42,237 bases of DNA from Clostridia bacterium. GTDB lineage: Bacteria > Bacillota > Clostridia > Oscillospirales > Acutalibacteraceae. Every line of letters begins with the position of its first letter. The first letter of the stretch is position 1. A program made the position numbers and the translations under genes. Where the stretch lies: positions 1 to 42,237 of the forward strand of contig JAFTYU010000032.1 of the NCBI GenBank assembly GCA_017461235.1, written 5' to 3'. Positions 27,115 through 35,594 of the stretch are shown here, piece by piece. The notes under the pieces are model-generated. The model did not search any database. It was given only the letters and a program-made list of their open reading frames with translations, and was not told the origin of the DNA.

Positions 27115-27951
27115 TTTTTCGCCTCCTCTTTTTTTAATTCAGCTTCTTTTTCTTCCTGAAGCTTTGCAAGACGACGATACATTTCTGCTCGTATTTCATC
27201 TTGCGCAACACCGTTTTCAACCATTTGAAAATACTCTTCAATAGGAATGCCACCGACAAAACACGGTGCATGTTTAACACTTATACCCTTTTTGAAAATT
27301 GCTATATCAACTATAAAATTGACAATAAGCAAAATCAGATAAACGATAGGTGCTATAACAAAATCAATTGAAAAATAAGGGTTTTCGGGAACGATAAAAA
27401 GCAATACACTTGATAAAACTCCCAAAACAAGAAGTGATAAGTCAAATCCGTAGCACATTGATTTACCTCTTTTTGAACAACTCATAGTAAGACAGAAAAA
27501 TCTTACCAGAAGAAGAACAACCGTTAAAAGAATCAAACCAACGGATATTAAAAATAGAACCAACGGTAACCTACCATCACTCGTATCAAGCAACGACAAA
27601 ATATTATCAACGTTAAACTTATCAAGTATATCTAAAAGAGAAAACAAGCTAAAATAACCACTAAACGGCACAAAAGGCTCGTTAAAATTGCATTTAAAAA
27701 ACGGTACCACAATGGCTAAAACCGGAATAAGACTCGTAAAAATCCTTACTACTGCAAGACGTGAGCCTACAAATGATGCCTTAAGCCTGTCAATTTTCTT
27801 CTGAAAATGATAATACTGCACTTCGGCAATATCAGCATCCTTCATTAAACGCTCCTGAATATCGTAAATTACGATATTACCGCCGCAATGAGGACAATGC
27901 TGTTTCCAGTCAGTTACTTTTAAATGTTCACCACATTTAGGACAATCAGCC
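27111..27951 (-). CDS. Zinc-ribbon membrane protein of unknown function
   Basis: 280 aa. It starts at TTG (27951-27953; the true first base on the minus strand is 27953), with AAGGGAG upstream. An N-terminal zinc ribbon (Cys4, Cys7, Cys20, Cys23) is followed by an amphipathic linker, about four TM segments (near 66-86, 129-153, 171-188, 196-220), and a C-terminal cytoplasmic Glu/Lys-rich helix (about 235-280) with a PIEEYFQMVENG segment. I do not recognise a named family. It is translationally coupled to the sugar transporter, suggesting a chaperone, sensor or assembly role for it, though this is only inferred. Confidence 0.8.
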
Positions 27952-27984
27952 AAAAAACCACTCCCTTAACTATCGTTTATATCA

Positions 27985-28013
27985 ATAATAACTAATTTTT
28001 AATGTTAAGTCAA
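27985..28013 (-). promoter_or_regulatory. Promoter of the zinc-ribbon/transporter operon
   Basis: On the minus strand TTGACT (28008-28013), a 17-base spacer and TATTAT (27985-27990), about 30 bases before the TTG start. Confidence 0.75.
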
Positions 28014-28020
28014 CATATAA

Positions 28021-28060
28021 AAGAAAAAACCGAAACTCATAGCTTATATGAGTTTCGGTT
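28021..28060 (-). terminator. Terminator of the divIVA-pcrA operon
   Basis: A 13-bp stem (28028-28040 with 28048-28060). On the minus strand it is followed by TTTTTTCTTTT. It lies 16 bases after the pcrA stop and just upstream of the next promoter. Confidence 0.85.
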
Positions 28061-28075
28061 AACAGCAGTAAAATT

Positions 28076-30517
28076 TTATAATTTTTTCAGTTTAGCCATT
28101 TTTGCCATTATTTTTTTTGTGCCGCAGTTATCAAAAGCAATTTCAAGAACCATATCACCGCCCACGCTGGCAGCACTGACTATAAGTCCCTGACCAAAGG
28201 TTTTATGTTCAACAGTATCACCGACTTTGTATTCAAGTGCGGATGTACTTGCCTTTTCAGTCTTAGGTGCATTACTGAAACCGCCACGTGAAAATCCGCG
28301 GGCAGATGCCGCAGGCTTGCGGTCATTATAAAAGCTTCTTTTTTCAACGGAAGCTGTTCTTTCTTTGTTGTAATCAGAACCAAAAGATGAGCCGAACGAG
28401 TTAACCGCGGAATAACCGCCGTAAAAGCTCTGTTTTGGCGAATTAAGGTTTGAGTCAAAAAGTTCATCGGGTATCTCCGACAGGAAGCGTGACGGTCTCG
28501 TCACCGACGTATTACCATATATCATCCTTGTACGGGCATTGGTAATATATAATTTTTCCTTTGCTCTGGTTATACCAACATAGCATAAGCGTCTTTCTTC
28601 TTCAACCTCGGACGGATCATACATAACCTGATTTCCCGGGAAAAGACCTTCCTCCATCCCCACGATGAAAACAACCGGAAACTCAAGACCTTTTGCAGAG
28701 TGCAGAGTCATCATTACCGCAGAGTCAGCATCTGCATTGTAATTATCAATATCAGTCATCAACGCTACTTCTTCAAGGAAGCCCGTGAGAGTGCCGCCTT
28801 CATTTTCTTCCATATATCTTAAAAGGTTTGCAAGAAGCTCCATAACATTGGCTTTGCGTTCTTCTGCAGTTTCTTTATCAAGGTCAAGATACTGCATATA
28901 GCCGGTTAAAGTTATTACATCTTCAAAAAAATCCTGAATTTCTTTTTCTTCGAGAGATTCTGCGAGTTTATTAATAAGATTTGTAAATTCGCCAAGTTTT
29001 CCGGCCGCTCTTGAGAGCATGGGATAGTCATTGGCGTGGGATATAACATCATAGAACGTAGTTCCGAGACCATCCGCAATAGATGCCGCGTTATTAATTG
29101 TTGTTTCGCCTATTCCCCTTTTGGGTTCATTGATAATACGTCTCATACGCACGGTATCGGACGGGTTTGCAATGACCGAAAGATAAGCAAGTACATCTTT
29201 TACTTCTTTACGGTCATAGAATTTGTGACCGCCGAAAATCTTGTAAGGTACCGCATTATAAACAAGGGCGCGTTCAATACTGCTTGACTGTGCGTTGGTT
29301 CTGTACAGCACTGCAAAATCAGAAAGCTTGCGTCCCATCGCAACACCGTTAAGGATTTCATCAGCAACAAACCTGCCCTCATCACGCTCATCCGTAAGAA
29401 GGCGTACACAAATTTTGTCACCGCCGTCTTTTTCAGTCCAGAGAGTTTTGCCTTTTCTGCCCTGATTATTTTTAATAACGGCGTTCGCCGCATCAAGAAT
29501 AACGGAAGTCGAACGGTAATTCTGTTCAAGGCGGATAACGATACTTTCGTCATACTGATTTTCAAAATCAAGAATATTTTCTATAGTTGCCCCACGGAAT
29601 TTATAAATACTCTGGTCGTCATCACCAACAACGCAGATATTACGATAACCACTTGCAAGCAACGAAGTAAGAACATACTGTGCGTGGTTTGTATCCTGAT
29701 ACTCGTCAACCATCACATATCTGAAACGTCGCTGATAATAATTGAGAACATCCGAATTCTCTTTAAGGAGTTTAACGGTATTGACTATAATATCATCAAA
29801 ATCCATTGCATCCGCTTTTTTCAGCATTTCCTCATATTTGCCGTAAGCTTGTGCAATCATTTTTTTATTAATATCATACCCTACGGAATCAGAATACATA
29901 TCGGGAGTCATAAGGTTATCTTTTGCCTTACTTATTTCCGACAATACGTATTTAACAGGAAGACGTTTTTCATCAATATCAAGTACACGAAGAACTTCTT
30001 TCATAACACGCTTGGAATCATCGGTATCGTATATCGTGAAATGCTTTGAAAAACCGATTCTTTCAGAATCACGTCGTAATATACGCACACAGCAGGAGTG
30101 GAAGGTGCTCGCCCAGACATCGTTACCTTTCTCACCCAACATTGATTCAAGCCTTGATTTAAGCTCATTGGCGGCTTTGTTAGTAAAAGTTATGGCAAGA
30201 ATCTGCCACGGTGCAGGAGCATCAACACTCATAAGCCGTTGCAGTTCTGCGGGCATCTCATCAGGTTTATTAATATATTCTTTCAACAACGCACAATCAT
30301 TTTCATTTGTTGCACGATATGTAAATTCAGAATTGTATGCATTACCGTATTTTATAAGATATGCAATTCTGTTAACAAGTACTGTTGTTTTACCTGAACC
30401 TGCTCCTGCAAGAATAAGAACAGCACCGTTAACATTAAAAACGGCGCGCTTCTGCATATCGTTCATTCTTGAAAACTCTTTTTCAATAAGTTGCTTTCTT
30501 AATTTTACAAACTCCAT
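28076..30517 (-). CDS. pcrA: ATP-dependent DNA helicase PcrA/UvrD
   Basis: 813 aa superfamily 1A 3'-5' helicase for nucleotide excision repair and replication conflict resolution. Walker A GAGSGKT is at 38-44, followed by ITFTNKAANELK (motif Ia), DEYQDTN (motif II, near 265), GDDDQSIYKFRGA (motif III), QNYRS (motif IV), and VMMTLHSAKGLEF plus YVGITRAKE (motifs V and VI). A disordered Ser/Gly/Phe-rich linker (about 675-755) leads to the C-terminal Tudor-like domain (VGDTVEHKTFGQG) that contacts RNA polymerase in PcrA. GAGG precedes the ATG. Confidence 0.96.
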   Translation of the reverse strand: MEFVKLRKQLIEKEFSRMNDMQKRAVFNVNGAVLILAGAGSGKTTVLVNRIAYLIKYGNAYNSEFTYRATNENDCALLKEYINKPDEMPAELQRLMSVDAPAPWQILAITFTNKAANELKSRLESMLGEKGNDVWASTFHSCCVRILRRDSERIGFSKHFTIYDTDDSKRVMKEVLRVLDIDEKRLPVKYVLSEISKAKDNLMTPDMYSDSVGYDINKKMIAQAYGKYEEMLKKADAMDFDDIIVNTVKLLKENSDVLNYYQRRFRYVMVDEYQDTNHAQYVLTSLLASGYRNICVVGDDDQSIYKFRGATIENILDFENQYDESIVIRLEQNYRSTSVILDAANAVIKNNQGRKGKTLWTEKDGGDKICVRLLTDERDEGRFVADEILNGVAMGRKLSDFAVLYRTNAQSSSIERALVYNAVPYKIFGGHKFYDRKEVKDVLAYLSVIANPSDTVRMRRIINEPKRGIGETTINNAASIADGLGTTFYDVISHANDYPMLSRAAGKLGEFTNLINKLAESLEEKEIQDFFEDVITLTGYMQYLDLDKETAEERKANVMELLANLLRYMEENEGGTLTGFLEEVALMTDIDNYNADADSAVMMTLHSAKGLEFPVVFIVGMEEGLFPGNQVMYDPSEVEEERRLCYVGITRAKEKLYITNARTRMIYGNTSVTRPSRFLSEIPDELFDSNLNSPKQSFYGGYSAVNSFGSSFGSDYNKERTASVEKRSFYNDRKPAASARGFSRGGFSNAPKTEKASTSALEYKVGDTVEHKTFGQGLIVSAASVGGDMVLEIAFDNCGTKKIMAKMAKLKKL

Positions 30518-30534
30518 AATAACATCCTCAATGT

Positions 30535-31089
30535 TTAACTCTTAACTATAAGTATTCTTTCAATTTCACTAAAGGTATTTTCAACGCTTTCCGTCAGCGT
30601 TAAGTAAGCACAGTTAACCGCATAAGCAAGTAACGGTTGTTCCGAATTTTTCAATGTGAATTTAATGTTGCTTATAATTTTTGTCCTTATGCTGTTGCAA
30701 AAAATAAGACCATCATCAATTGCCTTTGTAATTTTATCATTGTTTTTAGAAATAAAAAGTAACTCGATCACCGTGTCTTGCTTATTAAACAGCTCACCAA
30801 TCCGGCTTGCATACAAAAAGGAACCGATATCTGCAAGAGAGCTGTAGTTATACAACTCATCAACCTGCCACAGTTCCTTGTATAAACAATAAGATAAATT
30901 GTAAATATCACCGCGTTCAAACGGAGTGACAAAATCATCAATTAAATATCCGGACAACTCAGTTCTTATACCGGAAAACCTGATTAAATATTTTTTAAAA
31001 TCCTTACCATCAAGTGCAGAAAAGTATGATTCGCTGACACAGGCTGACAAATCTTTCAACGTCTTAAAATAATCGTAAGATTTTTTCAA
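30535..31089 (-). CDS. DUF47/PhoU-like protein
   Basis: 184 aa from TTG 31089, with GAGG 5 bases upstream; a TTG five codons earlier has no ribosome site. All-helical. The segment DDFVTPFERGDIYNLSYCLY (about 52-71) corresponds to the DUF47/PhoU-like signature FxTPxDREDIxxL, and the opening KSYDYFKTLKDLSACVSE fits the first helix of that family. DUF47 proteins usually accompany a Pit phosphate transporter and modulate it. None is seen here. The remainder is diverged, so the call is moderate. It sits between the hydratase subunit and pcrA. Confidence 0.62.
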   Translation of the reverse strand: MKKSYDYFKTLKDLSACVSESYFSALDGKDFKKYLIRFSGIRTELSGYLIDDFVTPFERGDIYNLSYCLYKELWQVDELYNYSSLADIGSFLYASRIGELFNKQDTVIELLFISKNNDKITKAIDDGLIFCNSIRTKIISNIKFTLKNSEQPLLAYAVNCAYLTLTESVENTFSEIERILIVKS

Positions 31090-31105
31090 GCGCACCTCAA
31101 TCAAG

Positions 31106-31633
31106 CTATTTGTATAAAGAATTACCCCGTGAATCGATAGCAGTAATAAGTGGGAAATTTTTCACCGTCAGGCGTTTAACAGATTCGCACCCTAGCTCGT
31201 CAAATGCAATAACCTGACAATTTTCAATACATTCTGCATACAATGCCCCTGCACCGCCGACAGCCGCAAAATAAACCGCACCATATTCAACCATAGCATC
31301 GACAACAGCCTTCGACCTGTTCCCTTTGCCGATCATAGCCTTCTGCCCCAAGGAAATCAGACACGGGGCAAAAACATCCATACGTGATGAAGTTGTAGGT
31401 CCGATGCTGCCTGTGGCAAGGTCGTTCTTGGCAGGAGTCGGTCCTGCATAATATATAACTGTATCCTGTAATTCAAAAGGTAATTCTTTACCCGAGTTTA
31501 TTAAAGAAACTATTTTTTTATGGGCAGCATCTCTGGCAGTATAAACCGTACCCGAAAGATTCACACGGTCCCCTGCTTTCAGGATACCGACCCATTCATT
31601 TATATTATCTGTGTTTAAATTATATTCGCTCAT
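31106..31633 (-). CDS. Fe-S hydro-lyase (fumarate/tartrate type) beta subunit
   Basis: 175 aa, the normal length of the separate C-terminal (beta) subunit of class I fumarase or L(+)-tartrate dehydratase. Recognisable segments are LSGTVYTARDAAHKKI, IYYAGPTP, GSIGPTTSSRMD, IGKGNRS (substrate-binding) and AAVGGAGALYA. The [4Fe-4S] cluster ligands reside in the alpha subunit, which is not encoded anywhere in this window, so the partner must be elsewhere or absent. The ATG overlaps the stop of the DivIVA-like gene (ATGA). Fumarase is the more likely activity. Confidence 0.88.
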   Translation of the reverse strand: MSEYNLNTDNINEWVGILKAGDRVNLSGTVYTARDAAHKKIVSLINSGKELPFELQDTVIYYAGPTPAKNDLATGSIGPTTSSRMDVFAPCLISLGQKAMIGKGNRSKAVVDAMVEYGAVYFAAVGGAGALYAECIENCQVIAFDELGCESVKRLTVKNFPLITAIDSRGNSLYK

Positions 31634-32394
31634 ATATTGTCTTCACTGTTTGATTCTTTTAAAAAGTCATATTCGGTTTCCGCAACATTTTCGGAAATAA
31701 CTCCCGTCTCAGAAATAAGAAGCTGAGCAGTTTTACTCATATCCCCGGTGAGAGCTTTAATACGCAACTCAACTTCTTCAACAGATTTTGTAAAAGAACG
31801 GGCAATTTCACCGATACCTTCGGATAAATCATCAATTTTAACAGCGGTATCACCTATAGCGGCATAGACGGCTTTAGTAACGTTATTTGCGCGTTCGCGA
31901 GCGGCTTCCACAAGCTCCTCAGAATGAACTCTTGCATCGAGCATTGCCGCACCAACCTGACGCTCAAGGTCCTTTTTCTTTTCGCACTCTGCCTGAAGTC
32001 TTTGAACCTCGGAACGAAGGAATTTAATTTCTTCTTCAGCGGCTTCACTCATAATATTTTCACTGACGGTATTTTCAAGTTTGATTATCTTTTCATCCCT
32101 GTCAGAAACTTCCGCCAAAAGATTTTTAATCTCGGTTTCCTTAAAATCTATCTGTGAACGTAACTCTGTATTTAACGCAGTAACAGATACAAGCTCACTT
32201 CTGAGTTCGCCGATTTCATCGCATTTCGCCTTACACTCATTAAGCTCAGTCTCAAGCTTTGAATTACGCTCAGTTAAAGCGGCTGTTTTTTTATTAAGCT
32301 CGCTTTTTTCTGCAAGGATAGCGTTAACGTAATCCATAACATCCTTCTTGTTGTATCCGCCGAATGCTTTTGTTTTAAAAACTATATCATTCAC
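31630..32394 (-). CDS. DivIVA-domain coiled-coil protein
   Basis: 254 aa from GTG 32394, with GGAGGTAA upstream; an ATG at 32418 lies before that site. The N-terminal KTKAFGGYNKKDVMDYVN is the membrane-curvature-binding DivIVA motif. A long coiled coil follows (about 18-145, rich in Glu/Lys/Leu heptads), and then a second helical part with AAMLDARVHSEELVEAARERA, typical of DivIVA-family tails. Such proteins gather at division septa or poles and recruit other factors. First gene of the divIVA-fumB-DUF47-pcrA unit. Confidence 0.82.
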   Translation of the reverse strand: MNDIVFKTKAFGGYNKKDVMDYVNAILAEKSELNKKTAALTERNSKLETELNECKAKCDEIGELRSELVSVTALNTELRSQIDFKETEIKNLLAEVSDRDEKIIKLENTVSENIMSEAAEEEIKFLRSEVQRLQAECEKKKDLERQVGAAMLDARVHSEELVEAARERANNVTKAVYAAIGDTAVKIDDLSEGIGEIARSFTKSVEEVELRIKALTGDMSKTAQLLISETGVISENVAETEYDFLKESNSEDNI

Positions 32395-32440
32395 TAAAAT
32401 TACCTCCGTGTTGCGCATAAAGCACCACTATATTGAATTA

Positions 32441-32469
32441 ATTATAGCAGAACGAAATATATAAAACAA
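32441..32469 (-). promoter_or_regulatory. Promoter of the divIVA-pcrA operon
   Basis: On the minus strand TTGTTT (32464-32469), a 17-base spacer and perfect TATAAT (32441-32446), about 45 bases before the GTG start. Confidence 0.6.
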
Positions 32470-32490
32470 CAAAAATTTTCCTTTTTTATA

Positions 32491-32519
32491 TTTATTTTTA
32501 ATAACAAATATTGTATAAT
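32491..32519 (+). promoter_or_regulatory. Candidate promoter of the alpha/beta hydrolase gene
   Basis: Perfect TATAAT (32514-32519) with a weak TTTATT 17 bases upstream (32491-32496), about 25 bases before the ATG. The -35 is uncertain. Confidence 0.4.
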
Positions 32520-32544
32520 AGCAAAAAACCAACGGAAAGGTCGA

Positions 32545-33522
32545 ATGACAATGAAAAAATCAACAAAAGTTATATTGGGTGTAACAGGTGCTTTGGCTCC
32601 CGTATTGGGCTTCAGTCTTTTAAGCAACAAATTGGTTTTAACCAGATCATCCAAACCGATTTTTGAAAAAATCAACGAACTGAAAAACAAAAATAATCCC
32701 GTTGTCCCGGACCCGCAGGTTGTTAAACTTGACGAAGAGGGGGAAGCTTGGTTAGGTAATCAGGATTACGAACACGTTGTTATCAAAAACAATAAAAACA
32801 GACCTTTGCACGGATATATCGTAAAATCAAAGGAACCGTCTGACAAATGGGCAATCTGTATTCACGGTTACACAAGCGAGCCCAAAAGAATGGGTAGTTA
32901 CGCGTTACATCACCACAACAGAGGTTACAATATCCTTTTACCCGTTCTTCGCGGTCACAATATAAGCGACCACAAGCATATTACAATGGGTTGGTTGGAC
33001 CGTCTTGATATGCTTGACTGGATTGACTATCTCAATACAGTTTATGGTGATATTTCAATCATTCTCCACGGTGTTTCAATGGGCGCAGCAACAGTTATGA
33101 TGACAACGGGTGAAGACTTGCCGGAAAACGTTAAATGTTGTATAGCGGACTGCGGTTTCAGTTCCGTCTGGGATGAGTTCAAACACGAGCTCAAGGAAGA
33201 ACTGAACGTCCATACTCCAAGTGCCGTTCTTGCACCGACGTCAATCGTAAGCAAGGCTGTTAACGGTTACACATTTATGGAAGCATCTTCAATTAAACAG
33301 CTGGAAAAATCAAAGACCCCTACTCTCTTTATACACGGCGAAAAGGACAATTTTGTTCCCTACAGAATGATGGACCTTAACTACAATGCCGCCGCCTGCG
33401 AGAAAGAGAAGCTCTCCATACCTGATGCGGAGCACGCTAACTCACACCTTGTGCATCCTGAAATTTACTGGCCGAAAACCTTCGAGTTTATTGATAAATA
33501 CATAGAACCCGTAACAGTATGA
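32545..33522 (+). CDS. Membrane-anchored alpha/beta hydrolase
   Basis: 325 aa. The N-terminal hydrophobic segment (about 8-33) is a signal anchor or uncleaved signal. The hydrolase core starts near residue 100 (WAICIHGYTSEP, oxyanion region), with nucleophile Ser178 in GVSMGA, acid Asp268 in GEKDNFVP and base His297. The family (COG1073) includes esterases and peptidases; the substrate is unknown. GGAAAGG (32534-32540) precedes ATG 32545; a second ATG at 32551 is possible. Confidence 0.85.
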   Translation: MTMKKSTKVILGVTGALAPVLGFSLLSNKLVLTRSSKPIFEKINELKNKNNPVVPDPQVVKLDEEGEAWLGNQDYEHVVIKNNKNRPLHGYIVKSKEPSDKWAICIHGYTSEPKRMGSYALHHHNRGYNILLPVLRGHNISDHKHITMGWLDRLDMLDWIDYLNTVYGDISIILHGVSMGAATVMMTTGEDLPENVKCCIADCGFSSVWDEFKHELKEELNVHTPSAVLAPTSIVSKAVNGYTFMEASSIKQLEKSKTPTLFIHGEKDNFVPYRMMDLNYNAAACEKEKLSIPDAEHANSHLVHPEIYWPKTFEFIDKYIEPVTV

Positions 33523-33528
33523 TATGTT

Positions 33529-33556
33529 AAACGCCCTGAATATTCAGGGTGTTTTT
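33529..33556 (+). terminator. Rho-independent terminator
   Basis: A palindromic stem (CGCCCTGA...TCAGGGTG) centred near 33540, followed by TTTTTT, seven bases after the hydrolase stop. Confidence 0.85.
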
Positions 33557-33650
33557 TCATATTATAGTTAACACGCAATAAATTTTTATGAAAAATCTTT
33601 TGATGTTGTATATTATTTATGTCAGGAGCAATAATATTTTAAAAAATTGC

Positions 33651-33679
33651 TTGAATTTACTCGTAATCTGTTGTATTAT
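33651..33679 (+). promoter_or_regulatory. pckG promoter
   Basis: TTGAAT (33651-33656), a 17-base spacer and TATTAT (33674-33679). The start site would be near 33686, about 50 bases before the ATG. Confidence 0.75.
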
Positions 33680-33696
33680 GTATATGATTACATAAT
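33675..33696. promoter_or_regulatory. Inverted repeat over the pckG -10 box and start site
   Basis: ATTATGTA (33675-33682) and TACATAAT (33689-33696) form a perfect 8-base dyad with a 6-base gap, overlapping the -10 box and predicted +1. This is where a repressor would block initiation. The regulator is unknown. Confidence 0.45.
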
Positions 33697-33736
33697 CGGT
33701 AATTTTTGGATATTTTATTACAGGAGGTCATGTATA

Positions 33737-35518
33737 ATGTCAGCATTAACATCCAACAAAAGCGTACTTTCCTGGATTGACGAAAAAGTTGAGCTTGTAA
33801 AGCCCGACAAAATCGTTTGGATTGACGGTTCAAATGAACAAATCGAAGAACTCAGAGCTACCGCATGTTCAACAGGCGAGCTCATCAAACTTAATCAGGA
33901 GCTTCTCCCCGATTGCTACCTTCACAGAACAGCGGTTAACGACGTTGCCCGTGTTGAAGGCAGAACCTTTATTTGCGCAACAACAAAAGAAGAAGCAGGC
34001 CCCACAAATAACTGGATGGATCCTGCAGAAGCATACACAATGCTTTATGATATTGCACGCGACAGCTACAAAGGCAGAACTATGTATGTTATCCCCTACT
34101 CAATGGGTCCCGTTGGCTCACCTTTTGCAAAAGTAGGTATCGAGCTTACTGACTCAATCTATGTTGTTCTTAACATGGTTATTATGACAAGAGTCGGCAA
34201 AGACGTTCTTGAAGTTCTCGGCGACAGCAATGACTGGGTTCGCGGTCTCCACTGCCGTTGCGACATTGACGAAGAAAAGAGATATATCTGTCAGTTCCCT
34301 CAGGACAACACAATTATCTCCGTTAACTCCGGTTACGGCGGAAACGTTCTTCTCGGCAAAAAATGCTTTGCACTCCGTATTGCTTCTTACCAGGGTTGGA
34401 AAGAAGGCTGGCAGGCTGAGCATATGCTCATTCTCGGTATCGAAAATCCTCAGGGCGAAGTTAAGTACATCTGTGCTGCTTTCCCCTCAGCTTGCGGTAA
34501 AACAAACCTTGCTATGCTTATTCCCCCTGAAATTTATAAAGAAAAGGGCTACAAGGTATGGTGCGTAGGTGACGATATTTCCTGGATTCGTAAAGGTCCC
34601 GACGGAAGACTTTACGCTATTAACCCCGAAAACGGTTTCTTCGGAGTTGCTCCCGGCACTAACGAAAAATCTAACCCCAACGCTCTTGCAACAACAAAAC
34701 AGGGCACAATTTTCACAAACGTTGCACACAACCTTGACAACAACACTGTATGGTGGGAAGGTCTCGACAAGAATCCTCCTGCAAACGCTGTTGAATGGAA
34801 GGGCAATCCCTGGAACGGTCAGGAAAGTGATGAAAAAGGTGCTCATCCCAACAGCCGTTTCACTGCTCCCGCAGTTAACTGCCCCTGTCTCAGCTCTGAA
34901 TTCGAGAATCCCAATGGTGTTCCGATTTCTGCTATTGTATTCGGCGGCAGACGTGCAAAACTTGCTCCCCTTGTTTATCAGTCACGTGACTGGAATCACG
35001 GTGTATTCGTTGGTTCAATTATGGCTTCTGAAACAACTGCAGCCGCTGCCGGTGCAGTAGGTGTTGTTCGCCGTGATCCCATGGCTATGCTTCCCTTCTG
35101 CGGTTACAATATGGCTGATTATTGGCAGCATTGGATTGATATCGGTGAAACTCTTGATCCCGAAAAGGCTCCCAAAATCTTTAACGTTAACTGGTTCCGT
35201 AAGGACGATGACGGCAACTTTATGTGGCCCGGCTTTGGTGACAACCTTCGCGTTCTTGATTGGATTATCGACCGTTGCGAAGGCAAGGTAGATGCCAAAG
35301 AAACAGAAATCGGTTATATCCCCTATGCTGAAGATATCAACATTGAAGGTCTTGAAGGTGAAGTTACACTTGACTCACTTAAGAGCATTCTTGAGGTTGA
35401 AAAAGAACTCTGGCAGGAAGATGCAAAAGGTATTGAAGAATTCTACGCTAAATTCGGCGATAAGATTCCCCCTGTACTTGCTGCAGAACTTGAGACACTC
35501 AAAAAGAACGTTCAATAA
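33737..35518 (+). CDS. pckG: Phosphoenolpyruvate carboxykinase (GTP)
   Basis: 593 aa from ATG 33737, with AGGAGGT (33724-33729) upstream; the longer in-frame reading is promoter sequence. GTP-type PEPCK, interconverting oxaloacetate and PEP; in anaerobic gut Clostridia it often runs in the CO2-fixing direction. The signature FPSACGKTN is at 249-257 with reactive Cys253, and the P-loop lies within it. Also seen: YSMGPVGSP substrate loop, GDDISWI metal site, NPENGFFGVAPGT and the omega-loop-adjacent segment. Strong codon bias suggests high expression. Confidence 0.97.
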   Translation: MSALTSNKSVLSWIDEKVELVKPDKIVWIDGSNEQIEELRATACSTGELIKLNQELLPDCYLHRTAVNDVARVEGRTFICATTKEEAGPTNNWMDPAEAYTMLYDIARDSYKGRTMYVIPYSMGPVGSPFAKVGIELTDSIYVVLNMVIMTRVGKDVLEVLGDSNDWVRGLHCRCDIDEEKRYICQFPQDNTIISVNSGYGGNVLLGKKCFALRIASYQGWKEGWQAEHMLILGIENPQGEVKYICAAFPSACGKTNLAMLIPPEIYKEKGYKVWCVGDDISWIRKGPDGRLYAINPENGFFGVAPGTNEKSNPNALATTKQGTIFTNVAHNLDNNTVWWEGLDKNPPANAVEWKGNPWNGQESDEKGAHPNSRFTAPAVNCPCLSSEFENPNGVPISAIVFGGRRAKLAPLVYQSRDWNHGVFVGSIMASETTAAAAGAVGVVRRDPMAMLPFCGYNMADYWQHWIDIGETLDPEKAPKIFNVNWFRKDDDGNFMWPGFGDNLRVLDWIIDRCEGKVDAKETEIGYIPYAEDINIEGLEGEVTLDSLKSILEVEKELWQEDAKGIEEFYAKFGDKIPPVLAAELETLKKNVQ

Positions 35519-35528
35519 AATATTAAAT

Positions 35529-35553
35529 AAGGGTTGTGCATAGCACAGCCCTT
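35529..35553 (+). terminator. Hairpin between pckG and the DapA-family gene
   Basis: An 11-bp stem with one mismatch (AAGGGTTGTGC 35529-35539 with GCACAGCCCTT 35543-35553) and a 3-base loop. No T-run follows, so it may only stabilise the pckG message or weaken read-through. Confidence 0.5.
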
Positions 35554-35594
35554 AAACTCTATTAAAAAATATATTTCAGAAAGAAGTAATTTTT

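Noticed and set aside
30012-30545. 177-codon open frame on the plus strand
   Set aside because: Antisense to the N-terminal ATPase part of pcrA; no family signature and no ribosome site.
33647-33736. 30-residue extension of PEPCK
   Set aside because: It covers the promoter and leader; AGGAGGT points to ATG 33737.
34487-35060. Several 100-160 codon frames within pckG on both strands
   Set aside because: Frames created by the strong codon bias of pckG; no start signals and no domain resemblance.
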